Of a DNA stretch of 27,995 bases, positions 1 to 6,162 are shown in pieces. The DNA lies in assembly GCA_964451935.1 (NCBI GenBank), contig CAYVKE010000032.1, positions 1 through 27,995 on the forward strand, written 5' to 3'. The position numbers were made by a program, and so were the translations under genes. The first letter of the stretch is position 1, and each line of letters begins with the position of its first letter. The notes under the pieces are model-generated. The model made no database searches and was not told the DNA's origin. It worked only from the letters and a program-made list of their open reading frames with translations. Origin of the DNA: CALFXN01 sp964451935. Its GTDB lineage: Bacteria; Synergistota; Synergistia; Synergistales; Aminobacteriaceae.

Positions 1-1330
1 CTTCGCCCGGAACGTAGAAATCAGGCGGCGTCACGCCGTCGGGGAGCGTCTGCCCCGGCTTCAGTTCGAACTGGACGCCCCGGTCCGCCGGCTCGTACCC
101 GGAGCCGTCCGCACGGGCGAACAGCGCGTAGTATCGCACGTTCTCCGGCCACGACGCCGTATATTCGACCGCGAGGTCCGTACTCGTCAGGGACACGTCC
201 TCGAACGTGTTCGCGGCATAGAGCGTGGCCGCCATACCCACGAGCGAAGCGAGTGGAGCAAGCGGAGCGTTTTTTTTCTGAACGCTCTTCCCGAGGTCGC
301 TCGCGAGCGCCAGTTCGATCGCGGCGTAAAGGGCGCTCTCCGGGTTCGCCAGAGCCGTTTTCACAGCCATAACGTCCGCGTCCCCGACGATCGACCGCGG
401 TTCGGGCTCCTTCTCGCCCGAGTAGCCGGAGAACGCCGTCGCGGATTTGTTCGGCGCTTTTCCGATCGCGCACGTGTCGTCGGCCGAGTAGGTCGAGCCC
501 GACAGGCGGTAGATGTTGTCGGGGGTATTCGCGGACACGACGCAGTGGTCCGTCAACGTCGTCGTCGAAAGTATTTCCAGGCACATCCCTCCGCCGGAAG
601 AATCACTGTTCCCGTTGTTGCGTATCTTCGTCCGGGCCATCGTCAGAGTTCCTCCGACATCGTTGAAGACTCCTCCCGCATTGCGGCTTCCGAACAAGTG
701 GCCGGAACACGTGTTGTTCTCGACGACGCAGTCAGTCATCGTCAGCGAGACGTTCCAGGATCCGCCGGCACTGTTGCGGATTCCCCCCGCGGAGATGCCT
801 CCGTCAGCAGAGTTGCCGCTGATCGCGCAGCCCTGAAGCACGAGGTTCTTGCTGTTGTGGATGCCGCCGCCGCCCGTGTTCCCCGTCACGATGCAGTTTT
901 TCATCGTGACGTTGGAAAAGCAGTACATTCCGGCGCCGTACCCCCCGCCCCCGTTGCCGAGGCTCCCTCCGGTGATGGTCAGGTTCTTTAGCGTGCAGGC
1001 GCCCGTCACGTAGAGCACCCGCCTGTCCGGCGTGGTCTGCCTGATCGTGACGGGCCCCGTAATCGTCAGCGCCTTGTCGAGAAACAGGTAGTCGGTCAGC
1101 GACACAGTCGACACCGAGGAGTGAAAGACGATCGCATCGCCGTCGACGGCGTTCGCGACGACATATCGGAGCGTTCCGACGCTTCCGTCATCCGCGCCGC
1201 CGGTCACCGTTCGTGTGGTCGCCTCGCCCGTTCCGCCGGCGAAGAAGATCAGCGCCGCCAGGATGCAAAGCTGCGCCGTCGTCCGACATGCCGACTCCCG
1301 AAACGTCCGTGTTCCCCCGCTCCGATGCAT
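1..1330 (-). CDS. Beta-helix surface protein, copy 1 (C-terminus cut by window edge)
   Basis: The frame is open from the ATG at 1330 to the left edge, about 443 codons, with no net frameshift; the codons near position 2 match the conserved 'PPDFYVPGE' segment of the two neighbouring copies. A GGAGGGG ribosome site lies 8 bases before the ATG. The product has a signal peptide (hydrophobic run around residues 17-30), then short repeating turns of the type 'LTITGG', 'VTMKNC', 'NNTC', 'GGGMC', typical of right-handed parallel beta-helix proteins. A linker 'KEPEPRSIVGDADV' and a conserved C-terminal domain follow. The Synergist-CTERM tail expected from copies 2 and 3 would lie outside the window. 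Role inferred: exported, surface-anchored protein, perhaps an adhesin; no catalytic residues recognised. It is probably the last visible gene of the operon that starts at 4527. Confidence 0.85.
   Translation of the reverse strand, partial: MHRSGGTRTFRESACRTTAQLCILAALIFFAGGTGEATTRTVTGGADDGSVGTLRYVVANAVDGDAIVFHSSVSTVSLTDYLFLDKALTITGPVTIRQTTPDRRVLYVTGACTLKNLTITGGSLGNGGGGYGAGMYCFSNVTMKNCIVTGNTGGGGIHNSKNLVLQGCAISGNSADGGISAGGIRNSAGGSWNVSLTMTDCVVENNTCSGHLFGSRNAGGVFNDVGGTLTMARTKIRNNGNSDSSGGGMCLEILSTTTLTDHCVVSANTPDNIYRLSGSTYSADDTCAIGKAPNKSATAFSGYSGEKEPEPRSIVGDADVMAVKTALANPESALYAAIELALASDLGKSVQKKNAPLAPLASLVGMAATLYAANTFEDVSLTSTDLAVEYTASWPENVRYYALFARADGSGYEPADRGVQFELKPGQTLPDGVTPPDFYVPGE
270..277 (-). repeat. 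A8 homopolymer in the coding strand of copy 1
   Basis: Eight T on the plus strand are eight A in the coding strand, in codons reading CAG AAA AAA AAC. Copies 2 and 3 have no such run at the matching position. In a GC-rich gene this is an unusual tract and a possible slippage site. The frame is intact as given. Confidence 0.6.
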
Positions 1331-1415
1331 TACGTTCACCCCTCCCGGAATCCAAAATCCGTTCCCAACCGGCCGCCGCCGCCCGCCGGTTCGCTTTCCA
1401 AGAAGCGGCGGCGTG

Positions 1416-2954
1416 TTACCCCTTTCGTTTTCCCCCGGCGCGCGTCCGGCTTCCGGCGATCAGCGGCGCGACCAGCAACAGCGCAAGCGGCGCGAAGCCC
1501 CCGCCCGCATTGCACCCGCCGCCGCTTCCTTTGTCGCCGACAACTTCCGCCGCGCGGACCGAGCACACCCGGATGGTCACGACGCCGGCAGTCGGGTTCA
1601 GGTCGTACGACCCGTTGTCCGTCACGATGTTCCGCCAGGTCATGAGCCCTTCGCCCGGGACGTAGAAATCAGGCGGCGTCACGCCGTCGGGAAGACTCTG
1701 CCCCGCCTTGATCTCGAACTGGACGCCCCGGTCCGCAAGCTCGTACCCCGATCCGTCCGCGCGGGCGAACAGCGCGTAGTATCGCACGTTCGACGGCCAC
1801 GACGCCGTGTATTCGACCGAGAGATCGCGACTCTCGATCGCAACGTTTTCAAATGTATTCGCGGCGTAGAGCGTCGCCGCCATGCCTGCGAGCGGAGCGA
1901 GCGATGTCGCTTTTCCCTCGACCGCCTTGCCGAGTTCGCTCGCGAGCGCCTGTTCGATCACGCCGTACAGCGCGCTCTGCGGGTTCGCGAGGGCGCTCTT
2001 CACGGCCGCGACGTCCGCGTCCCCGACGATCGACCGAGGCTCGGGCTCCTTCTCGCCCGAATACCCGGAGAACGCCGTCGCGCTCTTGTTCGGCGCGCTT
2101 CCGATCGTGCACGTGTCGTCGGCCGAATAGGTCGAGTCGGACGTGCGGCTGATGTTGTCGGGGTCGTTGCCCGACACGACGCAGTGGTCCGTCAAGGTCG
2201 TTGCGGAGCGAAAGTACAGGTACATGCCTCCGCCGAAGGAGGATCTGTCGCCGTTGTTGCGGACTTTCGTCCGGGCCATCGTGAGCGTTCCCTTGGCGCC
2301 GTTGCAGATTCCCCCCGCGTCGCCGAAGGAACATGTGTTGTTCTCGACGACGCAATCGGTCATCGTCAGCGAGACATCCCAGAATCCGAACGCGCTGTTT
2401 CCGATCCCACCCGTTCTGCGCATTCCTCTTGCCTTGTTGTTGCTGATCACGCAGCCCTGAAGAACGAGGTTCTTGCCGTTGTGGATGCCGCCGCCGCCCG
2501 TGTTCCCCGTCACGGTGCAGTTTTTCATCGTGAGATCGGCGTAGCAGTACACCCCGGCGCCGTACGCCTCGACTTCTTCGCCGAGACTTCCTCCGGTGAT
2601 GGTCAGGTTCTTCATCGTGCAGGCGCCGGTCACGTAGAGCACCCGCGCGCCCGGCTTCGTCTGCTTGATCGTGACGGGTCCCGTGATCGTCAGCGCCTTG
2701 TCGATGAACAGGTACTCCTTCAGCGACACCGTCGACATCGAAGCCTGAAAGACAATTGCATCGCCGGCGGCGGCGTTCGCGATGACGGACCGAAACGTTC
2801 CGACGCCACCGTCGTCCGCGCCGCTTGTCACCGTCCGCGTGCTCGCCTCGCCCATTCCTCCGGCGGGAAAGAGCAGCCCCGCCAGGACACAAATCGATAC
2901 CGTCGTTCGACATGCCGATTCCCAAAGCGTTCGTGTTTCCTTTCTCCGACGCAA
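1416..2954 (-). CDS. Beta-helix surface protein with Synergist-CTERM tail, copy 2
   Basis: About 512 residues. I chose the TTG at 2954 because it aligns with the ATG of copy 1 and has a GAGGGAG ribosome site 9 bases upstream; in-frame ATGs at 2963 and 2972 lack a well-spaced site. N-terminal signal peptide (hydrophobic 'VSICVLAGLLFPAGG'), then beta-helix turns over roughly residues 40-280, then a conserved C-terminal domain beginning at the 'EKEPEPRSIVGDADV' linker. The end is a textbook Synergist-CTERM signal: 'GSGGGCNAGG', a hydrophobic stretch, then 'RTRAGGKRKG'. Such tripartite tails are recognised by dedicated sorting proteases in related systems (GlyGly-CTERM and rhombosortase); no such protease is visible here. 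The C-terminal half is much closer to copies 1 and 3 than the beta-helix half, which suggests duplication followed by diversification of the exposed part. Function is unknown; surface adhesion is an inference. Confidence 0.9.
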   Translation of the reverse strand: MRRRKETRTLWESACRTTVSICVLAGLLFPAGGMGEASTRTVTSGADDGGVGTFRSVIANAAAGDAIVFQASMSTVSLKEYLFIDKALTITGPVTIKQTKPGARVLYVTGACTMKNLTITGGSLGEEVEAYGAGVYCYADLTMKNCTVTGNTGGGGIHNGKNLVLQGCVISNNKARGMRRTGGIGNSAFGFWDVSLTMTDCVVENNTCSFGDAGGICNGAKGTLTMARTKVRNNGDRSSFGGGMYLYFRSATTLTDHCVVSGNDPDNISRTSDSTYSADDTCTIGSAPNKSATAFSGYSGEKEPEPRSIVGDADVAAVKSALANPQSALYGVIEQALASELGKAVEGKATSLAPLAGMAATLYAANTFENVAIESRDLSVEYTASWPSNVRYYALFARADGSGYELADRGVQFEIKAGQSLPDGVTPPDFYVPGEGLMTWRNIVTDNGSYDLNPTAGVVTIRVCSVRAAEVVGDKGSGGGCNAGGGFAPLALLLVAPLIAGSRTRAGGKRKG

Positions 2955-3018
2955 TGCGTCCATCTCCCTCATGTCGTCTCGCAACCGGTCCGAACCGGTC
3001 TCACGAGTCCGTCTGCCT

Positions 3019-4527
3019 TTACCCCTTTCGTTTTCCCCCGGCGCGCGTCCGGTTTCCGGCGATCAGCGGCGCGACCAGCAGCAGCGCGAGCGGCGCGAAG
3101 CCCCCGCCCGCATTGCACCCGCCGCCGCTCCCTTTGTCGCCGACAACTTCCGCCGCACGGACCGAGCAGACCCGGAAGGTCACGACGCCGACGCCCGGGT
3201 TCAGGTCGAACGATCCGTTGTCCGTCACGACGTTCCGCCAGGTCATGAGGCCCTCGCCGGGGACGTAGAAGTCCGGCGGCGTCACGCCGTCCGGAAGGCT
3301 CTGTCCGGCCTTCAGCTCGAATTGCACGTCGCGCTCCGGGATCTCGTAACCCGATCCGTCCGCGCGACAGAAGAGCGGATAGTACCGGACGCTCCCGGGC
3401 CACGAGGCCGTGTATTCCACGGCGAGGTCCGCGCTCTCGATCGCGACGTCCTCGTACGTTTTCGCGTAGTAGAGCGACGCCTGCATTCCCGCGAGCGTAG
3501 CGAGCGAAGCGGTCTTGTCCTCGGCGGTCTTCCCGAGGTCCGCCGCGAGCGCCCGTTCGACCGCGCCGTAGAGCGCGCTCTGCGGGTTCGCCAGGGCCGC
3601 CTTCACATCCGCGACGTCGGCGTCGCCCTCGATCGACCGCGGCTCGGGCTCCGTCCCGCCTTCGTACCCGGAGAACGCCGTCGCCGATTTGTTCGGCGCC
3701 GTGCCGATCGTGCACGTGGCGTCGGCCGTGTAGTCGCCGCACATGTTCCCCGGCTTGTTGCCGTACACGGCGCAGGCGTTCACAAGCGTCGTCGTCGCGA
3801 AAGAGTTCGTGTAGATTCCCCCGCCGCTCGACGGCCGGCTTTCGTTGTTCCGAACGGTGCATCCGGACATATAGAGGGTCTCGCCGTTGAAGACGCCGCC
3901 GCCGACATTGTTATCCATGAAATTGCCCTCGACGACGCAGTTGACCATCCTGAGATCGGGAGTCGAGGTGGCTTTCGCCTCGTTGCAGATCCCCGCGCCC
4001 GCCCGGGGATACTTCGCCGTGTTGTCGGCGATCCGGCAGTCGGTCATCGTCAGGCTTTTCACGTTGTAGATCCCCCCGCCGACCGTGTTCCCGATCACCG
4101 TGCAGCGGTTCATCGTCAGCTCGCCGTAGTTGAAGAGGCCCGCGCCGCACCAGCTGCTCGATTCGCTGATGTTCCCCCCGGTGATGGTCAGATCGTTGAG
4201 GGTGCACGGTTTCGTGATATAGAGCACCCGCTGGTTCGTCCCCGTCTGCCGGATGGTTGCGGGGCCGCTGATCGTCAGGCTCTTGTCGATAAAGAGGTAC
4301 GACGTCAGGTTCACCGTCGAAACGCCCGACGAGAAGACGATCGTATCCCCGTCGGCCGCCCCCGAAACGGCGGCGCGCAGCGTCAGCTGCGACGGGGCCG
4401 TCGGGGTCTCCGCCGCACTCGTGACGGTCCATACGGCCGCGTTCGCGGCATGAGCCGGGCACAGCAGCAACACTCCCATCGCCACTGACGCCAGAAATCT
4501 GAATCCACAACCGTTGGCAGGTTTCAT
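3019..4527 (-). CDS. Beta-helix surface protein with Synergist-CTERM tail, copy 3 (first gene of the operon)
   Basis: 502 residues. The ATG at 4527 has AAGGAG 8 bases upstream; an open frame continues further upstream but has no ribosome site or signal peptide. A clear signal peptide ends near 'CPAHAANAA'. Beta-helix repeats follow ('LTISGPATI', 'LTITGGN', 'LTMNRC', 'LTMTDC', 'LRMVNC', 'LYMSGC', each followed by N-rich turns), then the shared C-terminal domain and the tail 'GSGGGCNAGGG', hydrophobic segment, 'NRTRAGGKRKG'. The helix part differs most from copies 1 and 2, whereas the last 230 residues are nearly the same. Gaps to the next copies are 64 and 85 bases with no obvious promoters, so the three probably form one transcript starting from the promoter at 4569-4599. 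Predicted location is the cell surface. No enzymatic motif seen. Confidence 0.9.
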   Translation of the reverse strand: MKPANGCGFRFLASVAMGVLLLCPAHAANAAVWTVTSAAETPTAPSQLTLRAAVSGAADGDTIVFSSGVSTVNLTSYLFIDKSLTISGPATIRQTGTNQRVLYITKPCTLNDLTITGGNISESSSWCGAGLFNYGELTMNRCTVIGNTVGGGIYNVKSLTMTDCRIADNTAKYPRAGAGICNEAKATSTPDLRMVNCVVEGNFMDNNVGGGVFNGETLYMSGCTVRNNESRPSSGGGIYTNSFATTTLVNACAVYGNKPGNMCGDYTADATCTIGTAPNKSATAFSGYEGGTEPEPRSIEGDADVADVKAALANPQSALYGAVERALAADLGKTAEDKTASLATLAGMQASLYYAKTYEDVAIESADLAVEYTASWPGSVRYYPLFCRADGSGYEIPERDVQFELKAGQSLPDGVTPPDFYVPGEGLMTWRNVVTDNGSFDLNPGVGVVTFRVCSVRAAEVVGDKGSGGGCNAGGGFAPLALLLVAPLIAGNRTRAGGKRKG

Positions 4528-4568
4528 CGTATCCACTCCTTCGCACCGAAAATGGAAGCATCGCAAGC

Positions 4569-4599
4569 AGTCTGCACTCTGACACAATGGCAAAGTCAA
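4569..4599 (-). promoter_or_regulatory. MerR-type promoter for the beta-helix gene cluster
   Basis: Read on the minus strand: -35 TTGACT at 4599-4594, a 19-bp spacer, and a weak -10 CAGACT at 4574-4569. The spacer holds TGCCATTGTGTCA (4580-4592), which matches 10 of 13 bases of the perfect dyad in the promoter of the merR operon (6139-6151). It sits at the same 1-base distance from the -35. The long spacer plus dyad is the known architecture of promoters activated by MerR-family regulators. That the neighbouring MerR acts here is an inference. Confidence 0.6.
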
Positions 4600-4644
4600 G
4601 GGAAAATCCGACGCATCCGCACATCGTTCCCTTCGTCCGGAGCC

Positions 4645-4677
4645 CAAAAAAGCGCCGGAGCATCTTCCCCCGGCGCT
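4645..4677 (-). terminator. Intrinsic terminator after the merR gene
   Basis: Perfect 8-bp stem AGCGCCGG / CCGGCGCT (4651-4658 and 4670-4677) with an 11-base loop. On the minus strand it is followed at once by a run of T (plus-strand A run 4645-4650). It lies between the merR stop codon (4756) and the next promoter (4599). Confidence 0.85.
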
Positions 4678-4755
4678 GCTGTCACATCCTGCAACGTCTG
4701 TCTCCCGACAAATGCTTTCACCCGTCGGGTCCGATAACCGCTCCGGCGACGCCGC

Positions 4756-5598
4756 TTATCGCTCCGGCTCCAGCACCGGGATCGCCACTTCGACGCGGCC
4801 GTAGGGCGCCTTCTCTGCGTCGAAGGGGAAGTAGCACTCCTGAACCCTCCCGGCGACGACGAGCTTCCTGCCGTCGATCCACTCCGCGAGCCGGTCGTGC
4901 GTTTCGCCGATTTCCTCGTACGGCCCCCGATGGAGCGTCGCCGCCATCGTTCCGCCGGGCAGGACCGACCCCGTGGAGCGCGATACGATCACGCACACCG
5001 TCGCGTCGACCGGCTCGAACGCCGACTGCGCCGTCCGTCCCGAGACGCTCCCGAACGTGCAGAAGATCGGAGCCGAACACGGTTCGTACGTCTCCCCGAT
5101 TTCTTCGAGGAGCGGACGGGCCGCCTCGCAGGCGAGCGTGCGCAGCCGCGCCCTCGGGGCCTTTATGGCGATGGAGAGGACGTGCGATTCGGTCGTCCGG
5201 ATCAGTCCGCAGGGTTCGACGGGTTCGTCGCCGAGCATTCCCTCGAGCGTCTCGAGGGAGATGCGCAGCGCTTCCATCTTCTGCCGGAGGGCCTGCTTCT
5301 GCTCTTCGACGAACCGGCGCACGTTTCCGCGCGCGGCGCCGTTCAGCAGGGCCGCCATATCCCGAACGGAGAAGTCCACGTCCCGGAATCCGAGCAGCAG
5401 CTTCGCTTCCATCAACTGCGAGACGAGGTAGTGACGATACCCCGTACGCGGGTCCGTATGGGCTGGGACGAGGATGTCGCGCTCGGCGTAGAACCGGAGC
5501 ATGCGGGGCGACAGTCCGCTCCGCTCGGCGAATTCTCCTATGGAAAGCAGCCGGGGCGCCTGCGTCCGTTTGTCCGCGATGTTCGGCTTCTCAGTCAT
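4756..5598 (-). CDS. MerR family transcriptional regulator with GyrI-like effector-binding domain
   Basis: 280 residues. Residues about 17-85 form a MerR winged helix-turn-helix ('SIGEFAERSGLSPRMLRFYA', then 'GYRHY'). Residues about 95-130 are a charged coiled-coil dimerisation helix ('EEQKQALRQKMEALRISLETLE'-type spacing). Residues about 135-280 fit the GyrI-like small-molecule-binding fold found in BmrR-type regulators ('HRGPYEEIGETHDRLAEWI' near the end is a typical segment). The family twists promoters with 19-bp spacers into an active form when a ligand is bound. The ATG at 5598 overlaps the stop of the upstream small gene in ATGACTGA, so the two are translationally coupled. Two promoters with the MerR layout are nearby (6128-6158 and 4569-4599), so autoregulation is likely. 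The ligand cannot be told from the sequence. Confidence 0.92.
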   Translation of the reverse strand: MTEKPNIADKRTQAPRLLSIGEFAERSGLSPRMLRFYAERDILVPAHTDPRTGYRHYLVSQLMEAKLLLGFRDVDFSVRDMAALLNGAARGNVRRFVEEQKQALRQKMEALRISLETLEGMLGDEPVEPCGLIRTTESHVLSIAIKAPRARLRTLACEAARPLLEEIGETYEPCSAPIFCTFGSVSGRTAQSAFEPVDATVCVIVSRSTGSVLPGGTMAATLHRGPYEEIGETHDRLAEWIDGRKLVVAGRVQECYFPFDAEKAPYGRVEVAIPVLEPER

Positions 5599-5878
5599 TG
5601 AGGCGTCCGTCCTGCGGAAAGGGATTCCCCGCGGCGCTCAGCATTTCGAGGTCCTCGTCGGTCAGGACGTCCGAAGCGGGGGCGCGGTCGCGAAAGCGCT
5701 CCGTCATCTCGCAGATTCCCTCCCGGAGATCCTCCAGTTCGACCCGCCGGAGCGCCAGCTCCTCGTCCGCCCGGTCAAGCGCCTCCATCACGGCCCATTC
5801 CCGTCCCTGAAGGATTTCCTCCCGGACCCAGTCGGGATCGATGCCGAAGGAACGCAGCTTTCTGTCCATATCGTCCAA
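5591..5878 (-). CDS. Small helical protein of unknown function, coupled to merR
   Basis: 95 residues from a TTG at 5878, with AGGTGA 6 bases upstream; an ATG at 5869 is the alternative but lies 13 bases or more from that site. The protein is acidic and mostly predicted helix ('EALDRADEELALRRVELEDL' is heptad-like), with no signal peptide, no membrane segment and no recognised domain. Its 3' end overlaps merR by 8 bases. It follows the leader-peptide gene after a 71-base gap that contains a terminator-like hairpin, so it is expected to be made at lower levels than the peptide. A partner of the peptide or of MerR is possible but not shown. Confidence 0.75.
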   Translation of the reverse strand: MDDMDRKLRSFGIDPDWVREEILQGREWAVMEALDRADEELALRRVELEDLREGICEMTERFRDRAPASDVLTDEDLEMLSAAGNPFPQDGRLND

Positions 5879-5893
5879 TGTCGGTCACCTCAC

Positions 5894-5937
5894 AAAAAGG
5901 CCGCCATCCCTCAGCGTTTCCGAAAGGAAGGCGGCCT
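5894..5937 (-). terminator. Terminator or attenuator between the leader peptide and the regulator genes
   Basis: Stem AGGCCGCC / GGCGGCCT (5898-5905 and 5930-5937), with a nested small hairpin (TTCC/GGAA) in the loop, followed on the minus strand by TTTTT (5894-5898). It lies just after the peptide stop (5950) and directly before the ribosome site of the 95-residue protein. The position suggests that only part of the transcripts reads on into the regulator genes. Confidence 0.7.
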
Positions 5938-5949
5938 CGCCGGATTTTC

Positions 5950-6081
5950 TCAGATCTTCCCGTCCGACATCCCTTCGCCGCCGACGATGCCCTTCAGTTC
6001 GTCGTCGTTCAGTTCGTCGATCCGCTTGACCTTGTCGAACGTCTCTTCAGCCTTCGGTTTCCGTTCTTCTTTCGCCATCAT
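5950..6081 (-). CDS. Micropeptide with double-glycine (bacteriocin-type) leader
   Basis: 43 residues from the ATG at 6081 (a second ATG at 6078 is equally well placed), with a strong GGGAGG ribosome site. The upstream open frame to 6144 is not needed and would run through the promoter. The N-terminus is rich in Lys and Glu. The segment 'IDELNDDELKGIVGG' is the classic double-glycine leader pattern (Leu, acidic pair, Glu-Leu, hydrophobic, Gly-Gly), recognised in this class by C39-peptidase ABC exporters. Cleavage after GG would leave only eight residues, EGMSDGKI, far shorter than a usual bacteriocin and closer to a signalling peptide. No C39 transporter or modification enzyme adjoins it. It is the first gene after the MerR-type promoter. 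Role inferred: secreted peptide signal or precursor; it could also be an intracellular leader-like peptide. Confidence 0.75.
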   Translation of the reverse strand: MMAKEERKPKAEETFDKVKRIDELNDDELKGIVGGEGMSDGKI

Positions 6082-6127
6082 CGTTCCCTCCCGCGTATCG
6101 TAGTGTCGTCCTTCGCGTTCGGACGGA

Positions 6128-6158
6128 ATCGTAAACCATGACACGGTGTCAGAGTCAA
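6128..6158 (-). promoter_or_regulatory. MerR-type promoter with perfect dyad, leader peptide-merR operon
   Basis: Minus strand: -35 TTGACT (6158-6153), 19-bp spacer, -10 TACGAT (6133-6128). The spacer contains the perfect 6-1-6 dyad TGACAC-C-GTGTCA (6139-6151). Normal sigma-70 spacers are about 17 bp; 19 bp with a dyad inside is typical of MerR-regulated promoters. The operon's last gene encodes a MerR protein, so autoregulation is the simple reading. Confidence 0.75.
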
Positions 6159-6162
6159 TCCG

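Noticed and set aside
1215..4488. Long plus-strand open frames (up to 677 codons) opposite the beta-helix genes
   Set aside because: They are antisense shadows of GC-rich genes: Arg/Ala/Pro-rich products, no ribosome site, no family resemblance, and the minus-strand frames have signal peptides and conserved tails.
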